From: Streptomyces sp. SID13031
GTDB taxonomy: Bacteria > Actinomycetota > Actinomycetes > Propionibacteriales > Kribbellaceae
Direction of reading: 5' to 3'
Assembly (NCBI RefSeq): GCF_010548305.1
Contig: NZ_JAAGLV010000002.1
Location: 124,001-188,000 of the forward strand
Length of the DNA: 64,000 bases
Shown here: piece by piece, positions 43,583-52,481 of the stretch
Numbering within the stretch: position 1 is the stretch's first letter
Layout: each line of letters opens with the position of its first letter
Notes under the pieces: model-generated
Told to the model about the DNA's origin: nothing
Database searches by the model: none
What the model saw: only the letters and a program-made list of their open reading frames with translations
Program-made: the position numbers and the translations under genes

Positions 43583-45397
43583 GTTGAGGGGAGTGAGGGT
43601 GGCGCCCGTGCTCAGATGTGCGGTGAGGCGGGCGCGGGAGCTCGATGCTGGTTGGGCGACGAAGTTTCCCTTGTAGGCATGGCCGTTGAGGGAGATGCGG
43701 TCGACGCGGCGGCTGCCTGCGGCCAGTAGGTAGCCAGTGCCGGTCGGTGCCTTCCAGTAGGCGGAGGCCAGGACGTTCTGGTCGAAGCGGCTGCAGGCTG
43801 CGGTGTTGACGGCCGTGCCTGCCGGGAGTGGGCTGGCTCCGGGCGCCAGGAGGCGAGTGCTGGCCCAGCCGCTGCCCTCCCACGTGTCCGAGCGCGTGCA
43901 GACCCAGCTACCGACGCCGCCTCCCGGTAGTGGCTGCTCGGCGAAGATCCAGTTGTTGGCGGAGCGGACTCCCTGGCTCTGCAGCGTTAGCAGGCTGCAG
44001 GCGGTTTGGGCCCAGCTCAGCAGAGCGGTGCTGCTGGTCGCCTCGCGAGGAGATCGGGCGGCGCCACTCGATGGTGGCGGCATGTAGGTCAGGTGCACTG
44101 GGCTGAGGCCGCCCAGGTACGTCAGCAGGAAGGTGTGCTTCTCCGCGACTGTTGAGGCCGACCTGAGCTGGAGTGTCGGCCAGGAGGAGCAGGTGGGGCG
44201 AGCGATCTCGGTTGTGATGCCGTCAGTGCTGGGGAGGCCGGCCGACGGGGTGTTGGGCTTCACCAGGTCGCGCAGGGTTGCCGTGGCGATCCAGGGGGCA
44301 GTGAGGAAGCGGACGCCCTTGGCCGACTCGCTGATGACGACTGCTGCGGCCGTGGTCACATCGGAGTCGTCAGCTCTCGCTACTACGAGCCCGGCGCCAG
44401 CGGTGTAGCGGGCGAGGCGCTGACCGTCGTACAGGAGCACCACGGCCTTGCCGTCGACGTCTCCGGAGTACAGGAGCTGAGGGGCGAGGCTGGGCGCGGC
44501 GGTCGGCGTACCGGCTACTGCGATGACTCCGGCGCCGGTGGACCACGCGTTGAGGGCACTGGTCAGCAAGGCCTTGTCTGCAAGGCGATTGCCGCGTGGC
44601 GCCCAAGCGGTGAAGTCCACGCGGGCGGTGTCCTGCCACCTGTCGGCTTCGGTGCGCTGGAGGGCCTCTGCTGTCAGTTTGGAGGCCAGGACTAGCTGGT
44701 ACTGCGCCTGTGGGCCCGCTGTTGGCTGGCTCTCGCCAGCTGTGGCGAGCAGGGAGATCAGGATCGCGGCGGCGAGTACTGCGGTGACCGCGATGGCCAC
44801 TGCGCGTCCGCGGGCTTTGCGGCGGATCAGATCCGTGGGTGCCAGCCGCACGGCACAGGGGTCGAACATGGTGCCACTACTGGCGTCCTCGTCGAGCAGG
44901 GCGGCCTCATTGATCGCGGCTTGCGCGTGCTGGATGCCTATGGTCCGCAGGTACAGCTCGGCTTCGTCCACGGACAGTTGCTCTGCGCATACAAGAGCCC
45001 ACACAGCCCGGGCCTCGGGGGTGAGACTGATGAGCGCTCGGTCGAGGGAGAGGTCGTCGGCGGCGCCCGATCGGGGGAACAGCCGGAGCCCCCAAACCTG
45101 CGGCAACCAGCGCAGCGGAGTACGGGATTCGGCTCGTTTGATGGCGTGCTGGACGACGCGGCGGCGGAGGAAGCCGGTGGCGTCGCTCTCGCCGGCCAGT
45201 TGCCGCTCGAGGCGACGGCGATCGGGGAGGGCGCGCTGGACGACGCCGTGGGCGGCGAGGATGCGGCGATGGCGGCCGAGAGAGGACGGCAGGATCAGGT
45301 AGGCGAGCCGGACGAAGCCCGGATAGCCGTCCAGGAGCGCCGCCTCGACGTCGGCCGGGCTGACGGTCTTGCGATCGGGCAAGACTTGGATGTCCAC
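43577..45397 (-). CDS. Membrane protein with cryptic sigma-factor-like N-terminal domain
   Basis: A 606-aa protein starting at GTG 45397, 10 bp after AGGAG on the minus strand. Residues 1-165 are helical and resemble actinobacterial ECF-like sequences (AALLDGYPGFVRLAYLIL; LTPEARAVWALVCAEQLSVDEAELYL is region-4-like) but lack a clear region 2 or DNA-recognition helix. One transmembrane helix (about 195-218, AVAIAVTAVLAAAILISLL) is followed by a 390-residue extracytoplasmic domain of unknown fold. It could be a membrane-tethered regulator that evolved from a sigma factor; this is inferred. Confidence 0.82.
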   Translation of the reverse strand: MDIQVLPDRKTVSPADVEAALLDGYPGFVRLAYLILPSSLGRHRRILAAHGVVQRALPDRRRLERQLAGESDATGFLRRRVVQHAIKRAESRTPLRWLPQVWGLRLFPRSGAADDLSLDRALISLTPEARAVWALVCAEQLSVDEAELYLRTIGIQHAQAAINEAALLDEDASSGTMFDPCAVRLAPTDLIRRKARGRAVAIAVTAVLAAAILISLLATAGESQPTAGPQAQYQLVLASKLTAEALQRTEADRWQDTARVDFTAWAPRGNRLADKALLTSALNAWSTGAGVIAVAGTPTAAPSLAPQLLYSGDVDGKAVVLLYDGQRLARYTAGAGLVVARADDSDVTTAAAVVISESAKGVRFLTAPWIATATLRDLVKPNTPSAGLPSTDGITTEIARPTCSSWPTLQLRSASTVAEKHTFLLTYLGGLSPVHLTYMPPPSSGAARSPREATSSTALLSWAQTACSLLTLQSQGVRSANNWIFAEQPLPGGGVGSWVCTRSDTWEGSGWASTRLLAPGASPLPAGTAVNTAACSRFDQNVLASAYWKAPTGTGYLLAAGSRRVDRISLNGHAYKGNFVAQPASSSRARLTAHLSTGATLTPLNK

Positions 45398-45577
45398 GGC
45401 GTTGCTGCTCCTCGGATCGGTGCTCACTCCCACCGACAGCCCAACGAGCGACATCGCCGGCAGTCACACCGCCGCCTGAGACGACATCGCGATCGCTTCC
45501 TGACAAGTCCCTGACATCGTCTTCATAGCCTTCGCGGGAGGATCACACCGGTCCATGGACAGGGAAAGGTCGAAACG

Positions 45578-46165
45578 TTGTCTACTCGCAGCTCGGCGAT
45601 CATCGGCGTGGTCGCCCTCGCGGTGAGTCTGACCGTTTCCGCTCCGTCCGTGAGCTCGGCGGCCGGGCCGGTCACCGGACGGGCCACCGGTCCGGCCGCC
45701 ACCGGCCCCTCGCTGGAGTGGATCAGCCTGGTCACCGGCGACCAGGTGGCGATCGATGCGAGCGGCAAGCTCCTGGCCGTCCGGCCCGCGATCGGCCGGG
45801 AGCGCATCCGGATCACCATCTACGGATCGGGCGGCCACCTGTACGTCGTACCGGCTGATGCCGCTGCTCTGGTCAGCAAGGGTGTTGTCGATCGGCGGTT
45901 GTTCGACGTCACGTTGCTGGCGCGGCCGGAGTACCGGCGGCAGAACGCGGGCGGGTTGGCGATCATCGTGACCTACAACGGGCACGGTGCTCAGGCTGTC
46001 CGGGCGGCTGACGGAGTTCGGGTCGAGCACACCTACACCTCGATCAACGGGGACGGGCTGCGGCTCGGCGATCCGGGCTCGGCCGACGCGTGGCAACGGC
46101 TCGCCGGGGCGTCGGGGGTCAAGAAGGTGTGGCTGGACGCAGTACCGGACTCTTTGTACTACTGA
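45578..46165 (+). CDS. Orphan subtilase (S8) propeptide-like secreted protein
   Basis: A 195-aa exported protein starting at TTG 45578 (GGGAAAGG upstream). The signal peptide (AIIGVVALAVSLTVSAPSVSS) is followed by the prodomain pattern of Streptomyces-type S8 peptidases: WISLVTGDQVAIDASGKL, GGHLYVVPADAAALV, RLFDVTLLARPEYR and a terminal VKKVWLDAVPDSL. The catalytic domain (Asp/His/Ser) that normally follows is absent, and the frame ends in a clean stop. It is either a truncated peptidase gene or a free-standing inhibitor-like prodomain. Confidence 0.8.
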   Translation: MSTRSSAIIGVVALAVSLTVSAPSVSSAAGPVTGRATGPAATGPSLEWISLVTGDQVAIDASGKLLAVRPAIGRERIRITIYGSGGHLYVVPADAAALVSKGVVDRRLFDVTLLARPEYRRQNAGGLAIIVTYNGHGAQAVRAADGVRVEHTYTSINGDGLRLGDPGSADAWQRLAGASGVKKVWLDAVPDSLYY

Positions 46166-46199
46166 GGTCACCGGCTGTGATCGCGGTTATCCTCAGCCC

Positions 46200-47042
46200 G
46201 TGAGTGAGACGAGCGGGGTCCAGCCCAGCGGTGAAGCGGTGACCGGTCGCTGGGACGGGGTGGATGTCCACTTCGGCGAGGAGGGCGGGCGGCTCACCTA
46301 CGGCAGCTATCTGCGGCTGGAGCAGCTGCTCGACCAGCAGCGGCTGGAGTCGGATCCGCCGGCGCATGACGAGCTGCTTTTCATCACGATCCACCAGGTC
46401 TACGAGCTGTGGTTCAAGCAGGTGCTGCACGAGATGACGGCGTCGCGCGACGCGATGCTGTCGGGGCAGCTGTGGAAGGCGCAGCATCTGCTCCGCCGGG
46501 TGCACACGATCGAGCGCACGCTCACCCAGCAGGTCGACATCCTCGAGACGATGACGCCGCAGGACTTCGGCGAGTTCCGGCACCGGTTGTCGCCGGCGAG
46601 CGGGTTCCAGTCGGTGCAGTTCCGGGAGATCGAGTTCCTGTCCGCCGCCAAGGATCCGTCGTTCGTGAAGCGTTTCCGCGGGCTGTCCGAGGCGGAGAAG
46701 GCCCGGCTCGAGAAGCGTCTCGCCGAACCGACGCTGTGGGATGCGTTCCTGGCCGTGCTCGAGCAGGCCGGCTTCTCGACGGCCCACGAGGACGACCTTC
46801 ACAAGGCTCTGCAGACAGTGGCCGGCGACCGCAGTAGCCACGGTGAGATCTGGGAACTGGCGGAGGCGCTGATCCAGCACGACGAACTCGCCGCCGCTTG
46901 GCGGGCGCGGCACGTGGTGATGGTGGAGCGAATGATCGGCACCAAGCCTGGTACGGGTGGGTCGTCAGGCGCGGGCTACCTGCGCAGCCGGCTGGACCTC
47001 CGCTACTACCCGCTGCTCTGGAACCTGCGGTCTTCGCTCTAG
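46200..47042 (+). CDS. kynA: Tryptophan 2,3-dioxygenase
   Basis: A 280-aa heme enzyme that opens the indole ring of L-tryptophan to N-formylkynurenine. Motifs are GGRLTYGSYLRLEQLL, HDELLFITIHQVYELWFKQV and the C-terminal heme-proximal RARHVVMVERMIG plus GTGGSSGAGYLR. The start is GTG 46200; an upstream in-frame extension is the 3' end of the preceding gene in another frame. No other kynurenine-pathway gene is adjacent. Confidence 0.96.
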   Translation: MSETSGVQPSGEAVTGRWDGVDVHFGEEGGRLTYGSYLRLEQLLDQQRLESDPPAHDELLFITIHQVYELWFKQVLHEMTASRDAMLSGQLWKAQHLLRRVHTIERTLTQQVDILETMTPQDFGEFRHRLSPASGFQSVQFREIEFLSAAKDPSFVKRFRGLSEAEKARLEKRLAEPTLWDAFLAVLEQAGFSTAHEDDLHKALQTVAGDRSSHGEIWELAEALIQHDELAAAWRARHVVMVERMIGTKPGTGGSSGAGYLRSRLDLRYYPLLWNLRSSL

Positions 47043-47050
47043 ATCTTTAG

Positions 47051-47080
47051 ACCGTCACCGTCACCGTCACCGTCACCGTC
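47051..47080. repeat. Five perfect tandem ACCGTC hexamers
   Basis: A 30-bp perfect microsatellite between the tryptophan dioxygenase stop and the helicase stop. A second degenerate G-rich hexamer run (GGGCGT-like) occurs at about 47147-47168. It is noncoding and could vary in copy number. Confidence 0.95.
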
Positions 47081-47168
47081 AGCTCGTCCAGATCGGCGCG
47101 ATGGCCTTTGGCGCATTCGGCAACGATCTCGACGGGGCTGCCGGTGCGGGCGTGGGCGTGGGCGTGGG

Positions 47169-50100
47169 TTAGTTGTCGGTGGGGCGGTTGAGGGTGTCGA
47201 GTAGGCGGGCTAGTACTGCGTCTGGGTTGGCGGTCCAGTCGCCGGTGAGGACGTGGTGGGTTCGCCAGCCGCCGGTGGTGAGGGCGCGGGGGTGGGTGGT
47301 CAGGCGCTCGAGGAGGGTGTCGGCGGCGATTCGGTCGGGGGTGTCTACCAGTACTGCGAGTTGGTGCCCGTTGTCATTGGGGCGGCGCAGGGCCAGGTCG
47401 CAGCGGAAGACCGATTCGCCGACCTCCGTTTTGACGACAACCCCTTCTGCTCGAAGGCGCTCGGCCAGTTGCTCGATCACCGCGGACTTCGGTGTCTTCG
47501 GATGGCCTCCTGCAAGCCTGGTCGGGCCAGTACCGGCAGGGCCGCCGCGGGTGAGGGCGGCTTGGGTGGCTTCGGGGTTGGCTTGGGAGACTGCGTTGGC
47601 GTAGGCGAGGAAGCGGCGCAGGGTGTTGGCGCCGTCGTTGTAGGTGTTGGTGATGGCTTCTGGTTCGATGCTGCTGACGATGACCATGTGCTGGCGGGCG
47701 CGGCTGAAGATGACGTTCAGGCGTTTCTCGCCGCCGGAGGTGTTGATCGGGCCGAAGTTCATCAGCATCCGGCCGTCGGGGCCGGCCGCGTAGCAGACGC
47801 TCATGATGATGATGTCGCGCTCGTCGCCCTGGATGTTCTCCAGGTTCTTCACGAACAACCCGGCGTCCTGCTCGTCGCGCGTACGCACCTGCTCGGCCTC
47901 GTACCGCGCGCCGAACTCCGGATCGCTGTCGGCCAACTCGTCCAGCGCCCGCTCGATCTCGCCCTGCTGTGCCTCCGAGAACGCCACGATGCCGAGACTC
48001 TTGCCAGTGTCGCGTGCCAGGATCTCGCGAACCAGCCCGGCGATCCACCTTGCCTCAGCGGGGTTCGTCCGTCGTACATAGATGCCGTCGGCAACCCGTA
48101 CTGCGGTGATGCTGCCCGCGAGCATCCCGTCGACCACCTCCGAGACCTGGGAGGGCAGCTCGTCGCCGGCGCGGACTGTCCACGGTGGCGCGGGATGGGC
48201 GGGCAGGCGATCTGGGATAGTGGCGAGCCGTCCTTGGTAGAAGGCCGCGTTGCTGAACGAGATCAAGGCCTCGGAACGGCTCCGGTAGTGCCAGGTCAGC
48301 ATGGTCGACGCGAGCCGCAGCGCGCTGATCGCCAGGAAGCTGTCGTCCGACAGCGCGACGCCGATGTGCTCGGCCTCGTCGTCAGGGTCCGCGGCCGGGG
48401 TGGTGACGCGGAAGTACTGGGTGGGCGGCAGCTGCATCTGGTCGCCGACGACGATCACCTGAGGTGCTCGGTGCAGCGCGGGAATCGCTTCCTCGATGGG
48501 GATCTGGCTCGCCTCGTCGTAGATCACCACGTCGAAGGAGGTGTCGAGCGGCAACGTGTCCGAGACCGACGACGGGCTCATCAGCCAGACCGGGCGCAGC
48601 CGTGAGACGACCTCGCCGGGGGCGCCGGAGGCGAGATCGCGGATCGACTTGTAGCGCATCACCTTGCCGAACTCGTGCTCCAGTTCGCGCCGCCCGGCGC
48701 TGAACGTCTTCTTCCGCGCGCGATCCTCCGCTGACATGCCCGTCACGCTCGCCTCGGAGTGCGCCAGCTCGCTCAAGAACCGCCGCCGCACGCCGCCCAC
48801 TACCACGTCGGCGTTGATCGTCGTCAGCTCGTCGTACACCACACTCAACTCACCGACAATCGAGTCCAGCCGCGCCGAAGTCACCTCACTCAGCAACGGC
48901 GTCGCCGCCCGGGCCCGCTCCCATCGCAACGCACAAACCGCGTACTCCAACTGCTCAGGAGTAGCTTCCAGCCCCCGTACTGCGATCTGAGCCGATGCCG
49001 GCGTCTCGCTCAACCGCCGCATCACCGAAACCAGCCGCTGAACCACCGGTACCACCTCGGGCGACGCCAGCACTCCAACAATCTCCCGGACATCAGCGAG
49101 CGTCTGCTCGCAGTACCCCTCAACCAGAAGTCGCCCCGCGACCTCCTCGGCCTCCTGCAACACCCGAGCAACCCGAGCCAGCCCAGCCACAACTCCCACT
49201 CCAGCAAACGGCGAAGTCGCGGGAGAAAGGCGAGTCGTCCCATCCGTCCCCGCGGCTGGGGTCGGGGCGGCTGCGCCGCTGACATGCGCGGTCGCTTCAC
49301 CCACGGTGGCGTTTGTGCTGCCGGGGTTCGGGGTGAAGGCTGCGGTGTCGGGGGTTGGGGTGGTTTGGGGTGCGGTCGGAATGGGGCGGGCGAGTGCGGG
49401 CGGGGTGGGGTTGGTGGGCTCGGGGGTTGTGGTTTGCCAGGGGGTGAGGGTTGGGTCTTGGGTTAGGGATTGGAGGGTTTGGGACAGGGCCGTTGGGTTT
49501 GGGGCGCCCCAGTTGTGGAGGGCTTTTTCGGCGTTTGCTGTGGTTGCGGCGGTGGCGTTGTGGGCGGCGACGAGGGTGGTGAGGAGTTCTGTTGCCGATG
49601 GGCGGATCGCTCGGTGGGAGGCGTCGAAGCGGTTGTGGACCAGGGACTTCACTCGTCGCCAGTCGCCGGAGAGGAAGGAGAGCAGGCCGCCTTCTTTGCT
49701 CTGGGCAACGGTTAGGGCTGAGCGGGCGTCGGCTGCGGACAGCGGGTCGGTCCAGCCTGCAGCCTCCTCCCAGGCAGCGCGCTCGGTTGCCAGCAGCGCC
49801 TCGTGCTCAGCCGCGACCAGACGGAGCTCTCGAGCCGCTGCGGAGCTGCTGTCGAGTGCCTCGCCCTTTCCGCGCTCGACGAGGGGGAGCATGACCACCC
49901 CGACCTCTCCGAGCCGGCGCACAACCGCGATCTCGACATTGCCCCAGCCGTCGGGGGCAGACAGACCGGTGGCTGTGAGGGCTTCGGCGACCGCCGACCA
50001 AGCGTCGCGGGCTTCCGTGGCGATGGCGGGGATCTCCGCGTCCGCACCTGGCGCCGACCAGACGGCAGGGGTGATGAGGCTCAAGGGGCTTCGGGCTAGG

Positions 50101-52481
50101 ACGCCGCCGCTGGCCGGATCAGCGGCGGCCAGCCCGGACGCCAGCTCGCCGATGACTTCCCGTGCCTCCCACCAATCGGCCGGTGACGGGATCAGCTTGC
50201 GTTGCGACGGCTTCAGCGCTGAACCCCACTCGGACGAGCGCAACTCGGCCAGGGTGTTCACGACGGTCCGGAGCGAAGGTGACTCGCCCGCCAGTTGCGT
50301 CTCGAAGGCGCCGACGGTGGCGAGCAGGCGATCTACCCGGGCCACCAGCGCGTCTCGGCGTACGGTCAGGTCGTCGAGATCGTCCGAGGCGGCCAGCCAG
50401 GACTCATACGTGTTGCGCAAACCGTGCACGAAGGCCTTCTTGTCGGCCTGGGAGTCGTGGATCAGCGTGCACAGCCCGTCGAGCCGGCGGCTCACCAGCC
50501 GGGCGTGGACGACGTCGAGCGCCGCGCGCTTCTGGCAGACGAACAGCACCCGCTGACCGCGCGCCACGAAGTCCGCGATCATGTTGGTGATCGTCTGCGA
50601 CTTGCCCGTCCCCGGTGGGCCTTGGATCACGAAGCTCTCGCCGCGCTGAGCCCGCGCCACCGCCGCCACCTGCGATCCGTCCGCAGGCACCACCAGATGC
50701 CGCGCCGCCGTCGGCAGCTCGGGCGGGTCGCTCACCAGCGGCCGCGGCCGATCCGAGAACAGTTGGTCGAACGACGGACACGACCGACCGGTCTGGAGCA
50801 GCTCGTCGTAGTCGCGCACGAGCCCGAGCGTCCGGTAGTTGAAGTTCGCCAACGCGACCGCGCATAGATCGACGTCCCACGAGTACGGACTGCCGTCGTC
50901 GCCCGTCTCCAGGACGTAGCTGTCGGTCTCGATAGCGCCCGGCCGGCGAGGCTGGCCCAACACAACACTCAGTGGCAACTCCTGCACGGCCAGCTGATTG
51001 CGGAAGATCTGCACTCCCAGCGGCTGGTAGTCCGGCCGCCGGTAGGAGTACGAGTAGTGCCGTCCGCCGAACTCGTTCGCCGTGTTCCCGTGCTGCCTCC
51101 GGCGGTAGTTCCGCAGTTTCACCATCGCGCGCTGGCGGACGAGGTCGATCCGCGGTTTCGCCCGCAGCTGCAGCTGCAGCCCTGGCTCCGACGCCTGAAG
51201 CTCGGCCCGCAACCGCTCGTGCAGTACGCCGATCGCGTCCGGCTCGCTGAGGTCGATCTTGTCCGGCAGGTTGATCCCGTAGAGCTGGTGCAGGTGGTGC
51301 CGCAGCGTCGGGTTGATCTCGGCGACCGGATCGGTGATCCGCAGCGTGTACGAATCGCGCACGCCGCGCTTCTTCGCGAGCTCTACCTTCACGAGCACCA
51401 GCGGAGAGGTCAGCCGGGTCGCCGGGTCGTTCTTCAGATCGTGCCAGCGCAGGAACGCCGGTACGAGCCGCAGCTGGTCCTGCCCGTACTCCGCGCGGTC
51501 GCGCCTGGCCGTCGAGATCAGCTTGTCCAGTGCGCCCGCGGCGTACGGGGCTTCGTCGTACCTGACCCATTTGCCGAGCGGATGCGCTTGGCCGTCGACC
51601 AGCTGAGGAGCGAGGTCGGTGTTCCAGGTGAAGAGCTGCTCGGCGCGGATGTTGCGCACGTCGAGCATCAGCGGGACGGAGACCTCGGTCAGGTTGACCG
51701 TCTGGGCGGTGTGCCGGAAGCTGACCAGGCGATTGCGCCGGGAGAGGTCGAAGAGCCTGTCCCGCAGGGATTTCAGCACCGCCTCGCGGCGATCCGCGGT
51801 ATCGCGCGTGATCGCGTCGACGTCGAAGTCGAGCGGCTGATCCCGATAGTTCTCCAGCTGCTCGATCAGCGAGCGCAGGTCCTGGGCGCGGTGATGGCGG
51901 TCGGGCTCGGCCATCTGCGACGCCACCGAGACGATCACCGGGTGCAGTGTCCCGGTCAACCGGTGGAAGTTGCCTCGGGCATCGATCAGCCGGGCGACGT
52001 CCTCCGTCCGGGACAGGTCGAGCCCACAGCCGAGCCCGATCAGGAGTTGGCCGAGGCTGAAGATGTCGGTCAGTGGGTCGTGGTGGCCGAGCACGTGCTC
52101 CCAGCTCTGCCAACCTGGCACGAGGACCGGCGCGGTGATGGCCTCAGGCACCGGCTCGGTCACTTGAACCGAGCTGCGCCCGCCGCTCTCACCGAGATCC
52201 AGCTCGACCTCCCGGCGCGCGACGACCTCGACCGCCGACGCCCGATGCCCTTCCCTGGCAGCGATTTCGGCTGCCTGAATCAGCGGTCGCGACGCATCCT
52301 CGGGAGCGAAGCCGAGTCTGGTCCGGTCGTCGACGGTGATCCGCTCGAGCCCACGCAGGGGCGCGACCAGCCCGCGCTCGTGCACCTCGGCAGTGGCATG
52401 GAACAACGGCAGCACGGCCGCGAGCAACGCATCATTGCCGAGCCCGCCTTGGGAGACCGCCAGCGCGACGAGATCCTTCAT
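47169..52481 (-). CDS. DUF4011/SF1-helicase/REase-like giant protein with N-terminal kinase-like region
   Basis: A 1770-aa protein. Residues 1-230 look like a degenerate protein-kinase C-lobe: HDPLTDIFSLGQLLIGLG is like the kinase DxxSLG helix-F segment, but no kinase HRD/DFG residues are visible. Residues about 240-560 match DUF4011 (LKSLRDRLFDLSRRNRLVSF and the YSYSYRRPDYQPLG region). An SF1 helicase core has Walker A GPPGTGKSQT near 620 and Walker B VVIYDEASQIP near 1317, and motif VI-like SRARQHMVIVSS near 1596. The last 100 residues resemble a small restriction-endonuclease-like fold (LAERLRAEGVVVKTEVGES, FRCDLALRRP, DTPDRIAADTLLER). A Pro/Thr-rich linker lies at 990-1090. Related DUF4011-helicase-nuclease proteins are associated with phage defence. 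ATGA overlap with the upstream metallopeptidase gene. Confidence 0.85.
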   Translation of the reverse strand: MKDLVALAVSQGGLGNDALLAAVLPLFHATAEVHERGLVAPLRGLERITVDDRTRLGFAPEDASRPLIQAAEIAAREGHRASAVEVVARREVELDLGESGGRSSVQVTEPVPEAITAPVLVPGWQSWEHVLGHHDPLTDIFSLGQLLIGLGCGLDLSRTEDVARLIDARGNFHRLTGTLHPVIVSVASQMAEPDRHHRAQDLRSLIEQLENYRDQPLDFDVDAITRDTADRREAVLKSLRDRLFDLSRRNRLVSFRHTAQTVNLTEVSVPLMLDVRNIRAEQLFTWNTDLAPQLVDGQAHPLGKWVRYDEAPYAAGALDKLISTARRDRAEYGQDQLRLVPAFLRWHDLKNDPATRLTSPLVLVKVELAKKRGVRDSYTLRITDPVAEINPTLRHHLHQLYGINLPDKIDLSEPDAIGVLHERLRAELQASEPGLQLQLRAKPRIDLVRQRAMVKLRNYRRRQHGNTANEFGGRHYSYSYRRPDYQPLGVQIFRNQLAVQELPLSVVLGQPRRPGAIETDSYVLETGDDGSPYSWDVDLCAVALANFNYRTLGLVRDYDELLQTGRSCPSFDQLFSDRPRPLVSDPPELPTAARHLVVPADGSQVAAVARAQRGESFVIQGPPGTGKSQTITNMIADFVARGQRVLFVCQKRAALDVVHARLVSRRLDGLCTLIHDSQADKKAFVHGLRNTYESWLAASDDLDDLTVRRDALVARVDRLLATVGAFETQLAGESPSLRTVVNTLAELRSSEWGSALKPSQRKLIPSPADWWEAREVIGELASGLAAADPASGGVLARSPLSLITPAVWSAPGADAEIPAIATEARDAWSAVAEALTATGLSAPDGWGNVEIAVVRRLGEVGVVMLPLVERGKGEALDSSSAAARELRLVAAEHEALLATERAAWEEAAGWTDPLSAADARSALTVAQSKEGGLLSFLSGDWRRVKSLVHNRFDASHRAIRPSATELLTTLVAAHNATAATTANAEKALHNWGAPNPTALSQTLQSLTQDPTLTPWQTTTPEPTNPTPPALARPIPTAPQTTPTPDTAAFTPNPGSTNATVGEATAHVSGAAAPTPAAGTDGTTRLSPATSPFAGVGVVAGLARVARVLQEAEEVAGRLLVEGYCEQTLADVREIVGVLASPEVVPVVQRLVSVMRRLSETPASAQIAVRGLEATPEQLEYAVCALRWERARAATPLLSEVTSARLDSIVGELSVVYDELTTINADVVVGGVRRRFLSELAHSEASVTGMSAEDRARKKTFSAGRRELEHEFGKVMRYKSIRDLASGAPGEVVSRLRPVWLMSPSSVSDTLPLDTSFDVVIYDEASQIPIEEAIPALHRAPQVIVVGDQMQLPPTQYFRVTTPAADPDDEAEHIGVALSDDSFLAISALRLASTMLTWHYRSRSEALISFSNAAFYQGRLATIPDRLPAHPAPPWTVRAGDELPSQVSEVVDGMLAGSITAVRVADGIYVRRTNPAEARWIAGLVREILARDTGKSLGIVAFSEAQQGEIERALDELADSDPEFGARYEAEQVRTRDEQDAGLFVKNLENIQGDERDIIIMSVCYAAGPDGRMLMNFGPINTSGGEKRLNVIFSRARQHMVIVSSIEPEAITNTYNDGANTLRRFLAYANAVSQANPEATQAALTRGGPAGTGPTRLAGGHPKTPKSAVIEQLAERLRAEGVVVKTEVGESVFRCDLALRRPNDNGHQLAVLVDTPDRIAADTLLERLTTHPRALTTGGWRTHHVLTGDWTANPDAVLARLLDTLNRPTDN

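Noticed and set aside
47051..47080. Short tandem repeat considered as a CRISPR or origin iteron
   Set aside because: Six-bp unit without spacers, only 30 bp long, no cas or replication gene nearby.
46957..47172. 71-residue ORF with an RHRHRHRH run
   Set aside because: Encoded by the ACCGTC microsatellite; no ribosome-binding site, no homology pattern.
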